A stretch of DNA of 56,033 nucleotides from Nitrospira sp. Its GTDB lineage: Bacteria; Nitrospirota; Nitrospiria; Nitrospirales; Nitrospiraceae. This document shows positions 25,078 through 33,152 of the stretch, in pieces. Position numbers and translations under genes: made by a program. Below the pieces are notes generated by a model. It was not told the origin of the DNA. It ran no database searches and saw only the letters and a list, made by a program, of their open reading frames with translations. The stretch's first letter is position 1; each line of letters begins with the position of its first letter. The stretch lies in contig JARFPM010000028.1 in the NCBI GenBank assembly GCA_030444405.1, forward strand, positions 1-56,033. Reading direction: 5' to 3'.

Positions 25078-25875
25078 ATGGTCACAACGCAATTCATCCA
25101 TCGTACGATGCTGCCAATGCTGGCAGTCACCGTTACCACGCAAAGCCCTGAAATCCTGTTTATACACGGTGCAACAGCTACCGCAGAGACATGGATTCCA
25201 CTCATGTATGAATTACAAAGGCTAGGCATGGGCAGCGTTGCAGTTGACTTACGAGGCCACGGGAAAAGTCATGGCCACGAAACACTTCAAGTTGCCGGAA
25301 TAAGGGACTATGTCGCCGACGCCAGGGATGTTATCGAGCAGTTTCAAACAGCGCATGTTGTGGTTGGCCACTCGATGGGTGGGCTAGTCGCTCAGCTGCT
25401 TGCATCCGAAATCAAGCTCCAGCGTGCCGTATTAATCGCATCCTCACCCGTTGGCGGCATGAAAGTAGACGGCTATCGTATGGCACGGAAACACCCGTGG
25501 ACGTTTCTTGCAGCATCGGTTCGGCGGAGTTTCAAACGCCTCTACATAAATGAGACAGTGGCCAGGTCGCTGCTGTTTCACCCGCAGACGCCCGACGCAG
25601 TGGTTCGCCTGTTTATGTCTCATGTTCAGGAAGAGTCGTGGCGAGCGGGAAGCGAAATGAATTCGCTGCTCCCTGATCCGTCTGCAGTCATGTGCCCAAT
25701 CTCCGTTATTGGTGGCAGTGACGACTTCATGGTTAGTCGAACGTCTACCGAAGCAACGGCCGCTGCGTATCACACTCAAGCGGTGTATATAGACCATTGT
25801 GCTCATATGGTTCCATACGAAGTCGAACCACATCGGCTTGCTCTCGCGATACTTTCAGCGATTCATGTCGCCTAA
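25078..25875 (+). CDS. alpha/beta hydrolase, apparently a cassette gene
   Basis: 265 residues from the ATG at 25078 (12 bases after the GTTAGGC core); the open frame reaches 32 codons further but through the attC-like sequence. The fold is clear: ILFIHGATATAETW (oxyanion strand), VAVDLRGHGKSHG, nucleophile Ser in VVGHSMGGLVAQ, acid Asp in VIGGSDDFMV and His in DHCAHMVPYE. The substrate is unknown. The stop codon TAA lies inside GCCTAAC (25870-25876). The gene is thus framed by core-like sites exactly as an integron cassette is. Its codon and base use look more AT-rich than neighbours. Confidence 0.85.
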   Translation: MVTTQFIHRTMLPMLAVTVTTQSPEILFIHGATATAETWIPLMYELQRLGMGSVAVDLRGHGKSHGHETLQVAGIRDYVADARDVIEQFQTAHVVVGHSMGGLVAQLLASEIKLQRAVLIASSPVGGMKVDGYRMARKHPWTFLAASVRRSFKRLYINETVARSLLFHPQTPDAVVRLFMSHVQEESWRAGSEMNSLLPDPSAVMCPISVIGGSDDFMVSRTSTEATAAAYHTQAVYIDHCAHMVPYEVEPHRLALAILSAIHVA

Positions 25876-25876
25876 C
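25870..25876 (+). other. attC-type core GCCTAAC overlapping the hydrolase stop
   Basis: A perfect RYYYAAC core. No convincing right-hand partner was found in the next 150 bases, so the site may be incomplete. Confidence 0.4.
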
Positions 25877-26075
25877 CTTATGGTATCGCAAGCTAGAATT
25901 GGCAACTGTTGATCCTGGACGCGGAGACGATAATGGGCACCGTTCAGCAACACGTCTCAAACATGTTCAATAGATTTGTTGACTCCGAAGGAGAGTTGAT
26001 GGCGCGGATACCTTTATATGCGGCATCTTCAGTTCGGCCATGTCAACGATGGATTACCGCTTGAGTGGACGATTC

Positions 26076-26205
26076 TCAAGGCGTTTTGCTGACTTGCGGT
26101 TTCTCGTCGGCCACGTGGCTTCCCGATTCTGACCACTGTGAAGTCACGGTCTTGATTCGTGGTCCTTACTCTGACCTTGGTTCAGTCTCATTCGTCGCGA
26201 GGCCT
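26076..26205 (-). pseudogene. decayed 3' end of an OmpA-domain gene
   Basis: Minus-strand frame reads GLATNETE, a broken middle with a stop, then KTVTSQWSESGSHVADEKPQ and KTP-stop. This parallels the end of the intact gene at 26733-28409 (IATNETEKGRS, IVITQWSEAGSIVGDGKMP, KKP). It is a diverged duplicate tail of the same gene family, about 530 bp beyond the intact one. Confidence 0.6.
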
Positions 26206-26298
26206 TGTAACTGGAAATGCGTCGGACACCCGAGTCAAGGATGAGGGTTGGGGCTAGTTTTGTATAGCTCGACGAGTAAACTAGGCGCCATCGTCGAA

Positions 26299-26385
26299 CC
26301 GCTATGCATTGAATCTCCTGGAGCGCTTTACCATGTCACCGCTCACGGTCATCCCCAGCAAGACACCTTTCTCAAGGACGAGCGC
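26299..26385 (+). pseudogene. REP-associated tyrosine transposase, N-terminal remnant
   Basis: PLCIESPGALYHVTAHGHPQ followed by QDTFLKDE matches the well-known opening of RAYT/TnpA-REP proteins (family form PRxxRIEYPGAxYHVTxRGN). The conserved HUH residues and the rest of the gene are absent. It explains the nearby GGGGTC-type repeats, which often flank such genes. Confidence 0.65.
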
Positions 26386-26435
26386 CACCGAAGTCACAAC
26401 CGGGTACATCCACTTTCAATAGAGGAGCAAACCTC

Positions 26436-26810
26436 ATGGAAGACGTCAAAGAGCAGATGACGAAAGTCTTAGAGCATTTCAAACAACAGCGCGATGAGCT
26501 TCACGTCCAGCTTCACTTGGCGAACGCGGACGCGAAGGACGAATGGGCCCGCTTGGAGAATCAATGGGAAGAAACAAAATCCAAGCTGGAGGCGGCACGG
26601 GAGGAAGTCGATAAGACGACGGAGTCATGCGTCATCAAGGCGGCGACGAGCCACGGACGGATTATCAGTGCACCGTTAAGGTGGGGGTCGCTTTGCCTTC
26701 AGCATAACCCGTTTCGTACGATCAGCGATAGGTTACCGTTTGGGTGGAGCATCCTGGGGTTTCTTGCCGACAGGCATTTTCCCGTCGCCCACAATGCTAC
26801 CTGCTTCTGA
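26436..26810 (+). CDS. small coiled-coil protein, C-terminus doubtful
   Basis: The ATG follows AGAGGAGC. The first ~68 residues form a long charged helix (EQMTKVLEHFKQQRDELHV, WARLENQWEETKSKLEAARE), like a family of small coiled-coil proteins near stress genes. After KAATS the frame loses this character and runs 78 bp into the convergent OmpA gene, so a frameshift near 26625-26640 is likely and the true end may be around 26700. Confidence 0.5.
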   Translation: MEDVKEQMTKVLEHFKQQRDELHVQLHLANADAKDEWARLENQWEETKSKLEAAREEVDKTTESCVIKAATSHGRIISAPLRWGSLCLQHNPFRTISDRLPFGWSILGFLADRHFPVAHNATCF

Positions 26811-28409
26811 CCACTGAGTAATTACGATTTCCATTCGACGGTTCTTACTCCGGCCTTTTTCAGTCTCATTCGTTGCGATAGGCTTGCTGTCTGCGTACCC
26901 CACGGCTTTGACTCGGTCGGCCTCAAGCCCTCCATTGATCAGGACCTGACTGGCATGTTCGGCCCGTGTTCGGGAAAGTTCCATGTTATCGCGAACACCC
27001 TTCCGAGGGTCGTTCCGGAGCGGCATGTTATCGGTATGCCCCGCAACCTCGATGCCTTGGTAACGGAATCCGTGCAAGACGACGCCGACCCGCTCGAGCA
27101 ACGAGGTCCCACCGAGGGTGACTGTCGCGTCACCTGTGGAGAATAGCTCACCGGTTGCCAAGGCGAGGGTCAATTTATTCCCTCGCTGCCTCAACGTCGC
27201 ACTGCCCTTCTTGAGTTCGGGCTGTAGTAGATTCACAAGGCTCTCGCTTATCTTACCAAGGTCACCATTGGATGCTACGGCGTCTCCATCGTCTGTCCCC
27301 TCCGAGTCGGACTCGAGCGGGCTCGTCAACAATAACGTATGGTCGATGGAGAGCAGAGAAAGAGAGGGAGGGCTCTCTTCCTGAGCAGGAGTCGGCGCGG
27401 CTGGTTTCGACGAAGTGAGCTCAAACTCGGCCAACAATTGTTTTGTGCGTGCAAGTTCTGCGTCTTTCGCCAGGAGTTGGGGGTTGACGTCGGTCAGCTT
27501 TTGCGTGACTTGTTTCAGGTCTTCCCTAGCCTGAGCCAGTTCCTGCTCCTTCTTCGCCGTCAGCTGTTCCACGTCACCGGCACGGCGTCTCGCCTGGGCT
27601 AACTCCTGTTCTTTCCCCGCCAGTTGTTGTTCGACTTCACCGGCACGACGTCTCGCCTGGGCCAGTTCCTGCTCTTTCCCTGCCAGTTGTTGTTCGATGT
27701 CAGTCACGCGGCGCCTGGACTGAGCCAGGTCCTGCTCTTTCCATGCCATTTGTTGTTCGACGTCAGCCGCGCGGCGCCTGGCTAGGACCAAGTCCTGCTC
27801 CTTCCCCGCCAGTTGTTGCTCGACCTCAGTCACGCGACGCTTGGCCTGAGCCAGGTCTTGCTCTTTTCCCGCCATCTGCTGGTCGACGTCCGCGGCACGG
27901 CGTTTCGGCTGAGTCGGGTCTTGCTCTTTTCCCATCGCTGCCAACTGCTGTTCGACGTCCGCGGCACGGCGCTTGGCCTGGGCCAGCTCTTGCTCCTTCC
28001 TGGCCAGTTGTTGTTCGAGTTCCGTGACGCGGCGTTTGGCCTGGGCTAGTTCCTGCCCCTTCCCCGACGTGGCCATCTGTTGTTCGAGGTCGGCAACACG
28101 GCGCTTGGCCTGGTTGAGCTCCTCGCTTCGTGAGGCAAGCTCTTCTCGGAGCTGTTTGGCATTCGCGTGGGCGTTGGTGATCTGGGTGGCGATCTCATTA
28201 TCCTTGGCATGGAGTTGGAGAACGAGCTCGCCGATCCGTTGCTTGAGTTCCTCGTTTTTTTGCTTCGTCTGCTGGAGTTGGGTTTTTGTCGTACCCAATT
28301 CGTCTTGCAACGACTGGCCGTCTGCATCTCCGACGGCATGAGAGATTGTCGCCTGCCCACAGAGTATGGCGATGAACACGAGAGTGATGGTGGATCGATT
28401 GATGAGCAT
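26733..28409 (-). CDS. OmpA-domain protein with long tandem-repeat coiled coil
   Basis: 558 residues: a signal peptide to about residue 25 (cleavage after SHA), a helical lead (30-94), ten units of 21-23 residues (95-300; consensus KEQELAQAKRRAADVEQQLA), a linker, and a C-terminal OmpA domain (~410-535) with GELFSTGDATV, VAGHTDNMPL, NMELSRTRAEHASQVL and KNRRMEIVIT, which carry the peptidoglycan-binding Asp and Arg. It likely spans the periplasm as a rod, anchored to the wall. A decayed copy of its 3' end lies at 26076. Confidence 0.88.
   Translation of the reverse strand: MLINRSTITLVFIAILCGQATISHAVGDADGQSLQDELGTTKTQLQQTKQKNEELKQRIGELVLQLHAKDNEIATQITNAHANAKQLREELASRSEELNQAKRRVADLEQQMATSGKGQELAQAKRRVTELEQQLARKEQELAQAKRRAADVEQQLAAMGKEQDPTQPKRRAADVDQQMAGKEQDLAQAKRRVTEVEQQLAGKEQDLVLARRRAADVEQQMAWKEQDLAQSRRRVTDIEQQLAGKEQELAQARRRAGEVEQQLAGKEQELAQARRRAGDVEQLTAKKEQELAQAREDLKQVTQKLTDVNPQLLAKDAELARTKQLLAEFELTSSKPAAPTPAQEESPPSLSLLSIDHTLLLTSPLESDSEGTDDGDAVASNGDLGKISESLVNLLQPELKKGSATLRQRGNKLTLALATGELFSTGDATVTLGGTSLLERVGVVLHGFRYQGIEVAGHTDNMPLRNDPRKGVRDNMELSRTRAEHASQVLINGGLEADRVKAVGYADSKPIATNETEKGRSKNRRMEIVITQWSEAGSIVGDGKMPVGKKPQDAPPKR
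27512..28127 (-). repeat. 63-bp tandem repeat (three heptads), about ten units
   Basis: Within the OmpA gene. Each unit encodes three heptads; two units carry a two-residue insertion (MATSGK, AAMGK). Units near the 3' side (REQELAQARRRAG type) are almost identical, pointing to recent expansion. Length is expected to vary between strains. Confidence 0.85.
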
Positions 28410-28816
28410 GTCTTACCCGCACATGGATAGAGTATAGTGTCTACCAGTAGATTCGCGCCTCATCAACCGACTTCAACAGGCTCATGCGGTCATGAAATTC
28501 ACCCACGAAGCTCAAGCGGAAGCACCTGAATTGAAGCCTGAACCGATGTCGGCGATTTTCCCTCTTCATGACAAATGAGAAAGAGGGGAGGCGATCCTAT
28601 CGCCTTCCTGATTTACTTTGCAACGGGGTATGCGGGATTAAGAGAGATAAGACGGCGGGCGGTGAGCGGTATGATGGGCGGGGAACTGCGATGCAGAGAC
28701 CGAATTTCGGCAGAAATTGATGTTCAGGTAGATTCACGCTCACGCCTTGAATCTCATCGCCTATCTAGCTAGACTTCGCCCCGCTCAACTCTTCCCGCAT
28801 CTTTGGAGGTTACTCA
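28410..28816. other. divergent intergenic region
   Basis: No gene supported. It must hold promoters for the divergent OmpA and Sel1 genes. GGAGG at 28804-28808 is the ribosome binding site of the latter. Confidence 0.4.
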
Positions 28817-29851
28817 ATGACGGTTCGCCCTCTTCTTCACGTAATCGTTGTCTTCGGAACATTGGTCTCAGCAGGGGTGAGACCTTCGGAAGCAGCTGAC
28901 CAGCCGCAGTCCCTGAAGGCTGCCTGTGAGAAAGGCACGGCGACGGCCTGCAACACCCTCGGCTTGTTGTATATGAAGGGTGAGGGGGTGAAGCAAGATG
29001 ACGTTCGAGCTGCAGCCCTGTTCCGGAAAGCCTGTGACACCGGGGATGTGAGTGGCTGCGCCAATCTTGGCGTGATGTATGCCGAGGGAATCGGGGTGCC
29101 ACAGGACGACGGTCAAGCCACTGCCTTCTCGCGGAGAGCGTGTGACGGGGCAAGTATGAAGGGCTGCTACAACCTGGGTGTGATGTATGCCGAGGGGACC
29201 GGGGGCCAACAGGACGATGTGCAGGCCGCCGAGTTTTACAGACAAGCCTGTGAGGGAGGGAATGCGAAGGGTTGCTACAACCTGGGCGTGATGTATGCCG
29301 AGGGAATCGGGGTGTCACAGGACGACGGTCAAGCCGCTGCCTTCTCGCGGAAAGCGTGTGAAAGTGGGAGTATGAAAGGCTGCTACAACCTGGGCGTGAT
29401 GTATGCCGAGGGAGTCGGGGCCACGCAGGACGACGTACAAGCCGCCAACTTCTATAGGAAGGCTTGTGACGGTGGGAATGCGAAGGGCTGCTACAACCTG
29501 GGCGTGATGTATGCCGAGGGAACCGGGGTCCAGCAGGATAACTTTCAAGCCGCCGACTTCTATAGGAAGGCCTGTGACGGGGGGAGTGTGAGGGGCTGCG
29601 CCAATCTTGGCGTGATGTATGCCCATGGGACCGGGATCAAGCAGGACGACATTCGAGCCGCCAACCTCTACAGGAAGGCTTGTGACGCTGGGGACGCGAA
29701 GGGCTGTATCAATCTCGGTGTGGTGTATCAAGTCGGGAGAGGTGTCAAACAGGACGATGCTGAAGCACTCAAGTATTACGGGAAAGCATGCGATCTCAGA
29801 GAGCCAAAAGGCTGCTCCCATTACGCAAAGTTGAAGACGGGTAGACGGTGA
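28817..29851 (+). CDS. Sel1-repeat (HcpA-like) exported protein
   Basis: 344 residues, signal peptide to about residue 26 (ending SEAADQ). Eight 36-residue Sel1 repeats and a C-terminal cap. Each repeat has the pattern A-C-(D/E)-x-G-(7)-G-C-x-N-L-G-V-M-Y-A-x-G-x-G-V-x-Q-D-D, with the Cys pair that forms a disulphide in Helicobacter cysteine-rich proteins. It is therefore a secreted, disulphide-stapled alpha solenoid, probably for protein binding. Repeats 3-6 are nearly identical at DNA level (108-bp unit). Confidence 0.9.
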   Translation: MTVRPLLHVIVVFGTLVSAGVRPSEAADQPQSLKAACEKGTATACNTLGLLYMKGEGVKQDDVRAAALFRKACDTGDVSGCANLGVMYAEGIGVPQDDGQATAFSRRACDGASMKGCYNLGVMYAEGTGGQQDDVQAAEFYRQACEGGNAKGCYNLGVMYAEGIGVSQDDGQAAAFSRKACESGSMKGCYNLGVMYAEGVGATQDDVQAANFYRKACDGGNAKGCYNLGVMYAEGTGVQQDNFQAADFYRKACDGGSVRGCANLGVMYAHGTGIKQDDIRAANLYRKACDAGDAKGCINLGVVYQVGRGVKQDDAEALKYYGKACDLREPKGCSHYAKLKTGRR

Positions 29852-30174
29852 GATTGTGTGTGCTCAAGATCATCATGAATTCATAAAGAAAAGCAGAGAA
29901 TCAGAAGCAGCCGCTCACTTCACGACGTCGGATGCCTAAAGAACGATAACGACTTTTGGTGGCTGATGAGAGACGTGAAGACCATCGCCGTCGCAGTGTG
30001 ATCTTAAAGGAGGAGGGGCGTCCGATTAAGAGCGGGTGGGATTTCGCGGGAGCAATGACCATTGCGGATTCGGGGAATCACGGTGACCTTGACTCTTTCC
30101 CGGGAGAGTGGCAGTCTGCGCGCGCGATGACCGTCCATCCTCAAAGGACTACCGGGGCGTCCTGGAAGGGGGCA
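29852..30174. other. intergenic, nothing supported
   Basis: The open frame of the following gene extends back into this stretch but without a start signal; the sequence before 30175 looks non-coding. Confidence 0.4.
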
Positions 30175-30777
30175 ATGTTTCGACAGCCCGCGCATTTCGT
30201 TCGAGCACTCTGCTTCTGCGCAACATCTGTCCTGGTTGGTTGCAGCACGCCGTCACTTGATATGACTGGCGGACCCATCGTGCCGGCTGGGCCGGACGGG
30301 GGAGTAGTGATCGGATCCGTTCTTGTGCAAGCGGATCAGGAGGCGCCAGACTCCTGGTTGAACCGGCTGTTCGGTCGTAAAGCGGAGGGCTTCACGTATG
30401 AGTTTGAAATTCTGGGAGTGCAGGCCACTGATCCGAAAGGCACGCATCCCTACCTGGCCCGGTATGAACTGGATGCGAAACCGGGAGAGGAGAGGATCTT
30501 CGTCGCGCGCCTGCCGGTCGGCACCTATCTATTCAAAGCGTTTCGCCATGAAGGGGTGTCGGCTATGGGGGGCGACGTGGGTTTGACCTTTTCGGTTGCG
30601 CCTGAGACCACCGCGTATATCGGGCGCCTTGTTCTGGATCTCCCCCGACGCGTGGCCATCGGGACGTCCTACACCTACCAGGTGCAGGACGCGCGCGAGA
30701 CGACATTAGCTATCGTCCAGAAGCAGTACCCTCACCTGGGACGGCAGGTGGTGAATGCGCCGATGCAGACCAGGTAA
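30175..30777 (+). CDS. hypothetical lipoprotein
   Basis: 200 residues from the ATG at 30175 (GGAAGGGGGCA in front), which gives a proper lipoprotein signal: ALCFCATSVLVGC with Cys23. The mature part is beta-rich (GVVIGSVLVQADQ, FTYEFEILGVQATD, RIFVARLPVGTYLFKAFRHE, LTFSVAPETTAYIGRL), like DUF-type carboxypeptidase-regulatory or transthyretin-like domains. Probably outer-membrane anchored. Function unknown. Confidence 0.65.
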   Translation: MFRQPAHFVRALCFCATSVLVGCSTPSLDMTGGPIVPAGPDGGVVIGSVLVQADQEAPDSWLNRLFGRKAEGFTYEFEILGVQATDPKGTHPYLARYELDAKPGEERIFVARLPVGTYLFKAFRHEGVSAMGGDVGLTFSVAPETTAYIGRLVLDLPRRVAIGTSYTYQVQDARETTLAIVQKQYPHLGRQVVNAPMQTR

Positions 30778-30999
30778 AGGACGGCACGTTCTCAAGTGGG
30801 TATCCCTCGGGGCGCGGAGTTCTCGAGTTCCTGTTCTGTCTTGATTCCCCAATTGTGAATGTGGGATCTTCTGCCAGGGTCATTGCTTCCCGCGCACCGG
30901 ATGGATCCACGAGATAGCAGACAGCGTGCCTGCAATAGAGACGATCGAAGTATCCTGGTTTCTGTGGTGCTTCGTGCGATCAACAAAGGACTACAAACT

Positions 31000-31590
31000 A
31001 TGATTACTTGCGGCCGACTCCAACGACGGGCTTTCTGTGTCCTCCTGGCCGTCAATCTCACGCTGGCGGCGGCAGGATGTTCCAAAGTGCCGCGACATTA
31101 TGTACGGATGGCTGAGCGTGACGCGACGCTCACGGATCTGGTGGCCCATCCCGAGAAGTACGATGGGAAAGTGGTAATGTTGGGTGGGACCCTCATCGAA
31201 GAAGAAGCGAACGAACAGTATATCTGGCTGCGCCTGAAGAACCGGCCGCTGGATCAGGATTATATGCCCAATCGTCCTGCCGATCTGAGCGGCTCCGAGG
31301 CCGGCTCCTACTGGGTGGCGGTGGAGAAGAATCAACTGCCTCAGACGTATCGCGAATGGGCACGGATGACGGTGGCCGGACGAGTGACTGGGACCACGAG
31401 ATTCGAAACCGAGCCGGTGCTGGCGCTACTGTACGTGCGAGGGTGGGGGGTCGACGGGAAACATCACGGGGTCTGGGAGCACGCCGATCCCAATTATCAG
31501 CCCACACTTCCCGGAGGCAGTAGGTACCCAAATGCGCCCCAACCCGCATATGGTACTGGTACCCAACGCGGATATGGGTTCGGGCGATAA
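31000..31590 (+). CDS. Slp-family outer membrane lipoprotein
   Basis: 196 residues from ATG 31000. Lipobox LAAAGC with Cys27. The body follows the Slp (starvation/stationary-phase lipoprotein) pattern: DLVAHPEKYDGKVVMLGG, EANEQYIWLRLKNRPLD, SYWVAVEKNQL and RMTVAGRVTG, an OB-like beta barrel. The Pro/Gly/Tyr-rich tail (GTGTQRGYGFGR) is extra. A stem-loop follows at 31648. Confidence 0.75.
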   Translation: MITCGRLQRRAFCVLLAVNLTLAAAGCSKVPRHYVRMAERDATLTDLVAHPEKYDGKVVMLGGTLIEEEANEQYIWLRLKNRPLDQDYMPNRPADLSGSEAGSYWVAVEKNQLPQTYREWARMTVAGRVTGTTRFETEPVLALLYVRGWGVDGKHHGVWEHADPNYQPTLPGGSRYPNAPQPAYGTGTQRGYGFGR

Positions 31591-31647
31591 GAGAAAGCGA
31601 CACGATGTTCGTTTTCCGGTACGCGTCCTTAGTCGGAAAGTAAGAGG

Positions 31648-31691
31648 ATCTTCTCCGGAGGATGTTCCTGAACAGCTCGTCCGGAGAAGAT
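31648..31691. other. stem-loop downstream of the Slp gene
   Basis: A 12-bp perfect inverted repeat ATCTTCTCCGGA / TCCGGAGAAGAT with a 20-base loop and no T tract. It is followed directly by GGGGTCGGATAC, the motif linked here to REP-type transposase remains. It may be a REP-like structure rather than a terminator. Confidence 0.4.
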
Positions 31692-32004
31692 GTTAGGGGT
31701 CGGATACGTCCCATTTCATTCAACGACGTCTACCTCAACGCCGTTAATTCTCACCATGCCCGGGTCGGATCTTCTCTAAGCATTCCTAGTATTTCTCAAG
31801 AAAAGCTACTCGTGTCCTGACTGACTTTTTGGTAGACTTGCCCCCCCTCTGAGTAACGAGGGGGGCTACTCTGGCTAACTGCCAAAGGGATCAATGCATG
31901 AACGGCTGTGTGATGCAGAAGATCCAGCAGGCTGCGGAAAAACTCATTCGGCCCCCCGTAGCCGTCACGAATTTCGAGGGTTGAGAGGATGCTGAACAGC
32001 CATG
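31692..32004. other. intergenic, repeat-rich
   Basis: Contains GGGGTCGGATAC, a short C-run/G-run inverted repeat (about 31842-31866) and AGCAGGCTGCGGAAAAAC, a partial start of the dispersed repeat described at 32005. No gene supported. Confidence 0.4.
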
Positions 32005-32203
32005 CAGGATGCGAAAAAATGGCCGTCCAGAAAGGCGGCAACGAGGCCTGCGAGACGACGAATAAGGAGCCTCAGGTTTGCAGACGGGCGCGAGTTGGTG
32101 AGCGCCCAGTGTCTTAGCGGCGAATCGTACTCTGTGCCGTACGCCGTACGTTGAGTCTCTGAGTGATGCGAGAACGCCGCTGGCGGGCTTTTTCCGCACC
32201 CTG
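32005..32203 (-). repeat. dispersed Nitrospira-type repeat, copy A
   Basis: Read on the minus strand it matches 48742-49027 in two blocks (CCGCCAGCGGCGTTCTCGC with TCAGAG-CTCAAC; CACTGGGCGCTCACC with CGCCCGTC-GCAAAC). Both copies begin with CAGGRTGCKGAAAAA and end with its approximate complement TTTTTT-GCATCCTG, so the element has inverted ends. It carries no gene. Confidence 0.65.
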
Positions 32204-32276
32204 CTAGACAGCAGAGAAGCGCTCACAGCCTGAGCATGCGGCTATATTTACCATGGTTTCAGGCGGGAGGAGATCG

Positions 32277-33152
32277 ATGATGACTTCCAATAGGCGTTTC
32301 ATGGCGTGTTGTTTCGGTTTGGCAGCATGGTTTTCGGGCGCCGCAGGCGCATCTGCGCAAGAGCCCCAGCCAACGCCTCAGCCCGATGTTGCCGGCAGTC
32401 CGGCTCTCGTACAGCCGCCGAGCAACATTTCCTGGGATACAATCGAGTGGATCGAACGGCGCTATAAGATCGAGGCGCTGCGCTTTACGGCACGGCACGA
32501 AACCGGCATAGGCTGGTGGGGCAGCGACGAAGTGATGGTCGGTACTCATGACGCCAAAGGTTCGACCGCCTCCGATGAGATTGGCGGCATCAATTCAGGC
32601 GACGTCCACCACTTCGATCCGGTAAGGAGTTGCGTCCTTGCGGTACGCCCCGGCATCGTCGTGCTCGGCAAGACGTCAGTGTGCGACGACGCCGGCGAGC
32701 CTGCGCCGCTGGGTTTCCGGGTCGAGTTCTGGGAGAAGGACTCGAGATGGTCTGCCGGTTTCTGCAATCCGGTACCGCCGGGGCCGGGCTTTCATGCCGG
32801 GACTCACTGCACGAACGAGGGCAACGGAGACGATCTCATCGGCCGTGCCTCGATCGATCTGTCGGCGCAGGAGCTCGAGGCGGCGCTGCCCAACGTCGGC
32901 GACCAACATGTCCAGACCGTCGTCCTGAGCGCCTGCAGCACCGGCGACGCGTGCGGCGGCGAGGACCTAAGCGACTACAGTTTTACGTTTCACGTCATGC
33001 GCTTACCCGACGTGCGGGTCGGCCTGCGCTCGGTGCTTGACGACGCGATGCACAAGATCGGCGCGCGATCTGAACTTGAGGCCATTGCTGCCGGTCTGCG
33101 GTCCTTGCGCGCACCGAGCCCGCGACAAATCGAGCCAGAAACAGCTCAGTAG
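32277..33152 (+). CDS. exported hypothetical protein
   Basis: 291 residues from ATG 32277 with GGGAGGAGATCG in front. The signal peptide ends at GASA-QEP. A Pro/Gln linker is followed by a domain with ALRFTARHETGIGWWGSDEV, several Cys (SCVLAV, SVCDDAG, GFCNPV, THCTNEG, ACSTGDACGG) that could form disulphides, and DLIGRASIDLSAQEL, resembling beta-sandwich calcium-type domains. Base composition is more GC-rich than its neighbours, which may mean recent acquisition. No family assigned. Confidence 0.6.
   Translation: MMTSNRRFMACCFGLAAWFSGAAGASAQEPQPTPQPDVAGSPALVQPPSNISWDTIEWIERRYKIEALRFTARHETGIGWWGSDEVMVGTHDAKGSTASDEIGGINSGDVHHFDPVRSCVLAVRPGIVVLGKTSVCDDAGEPAPLGFRVEFWEKDSRWSAGFCNPVPPGPGFHAGTHCTNEGNGDDLIGRASIDLSAQELEAALPNVGDQHVQTVVLSACSTGDACGGEDLSDYSFTFHVMRLPDVRVGLRSVLDDAMHKIGARSELEAIAAGLRSLRAPSPRQIEPETAQ

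Noticed and set aside
27512-28127. CRISPR array
   Set aside because: The periodic sequence is coding tandem repeat with no variable spacers between identical repeats.
27743-28341. Long plus-strand open frames opposite the OmpA coil
   Set aside because: They are mirror frames of the 63-bp repeat and have unnatural composition.
28785-29821. Long minus-strand open frames opposite the Sel1 gene
   Set aside because: Shadow frames of the 108-bp repeat; no start signals.
28817-29851. CRISPR or satellite DNA
   Set aside because: The 108-bp period keeps a Sel1 reading frame throughout.
31842-31866. C-run/G-run inverted repeat as a terminator
   Set aside because: No gene ends close by in the right direction and there is no T tract.
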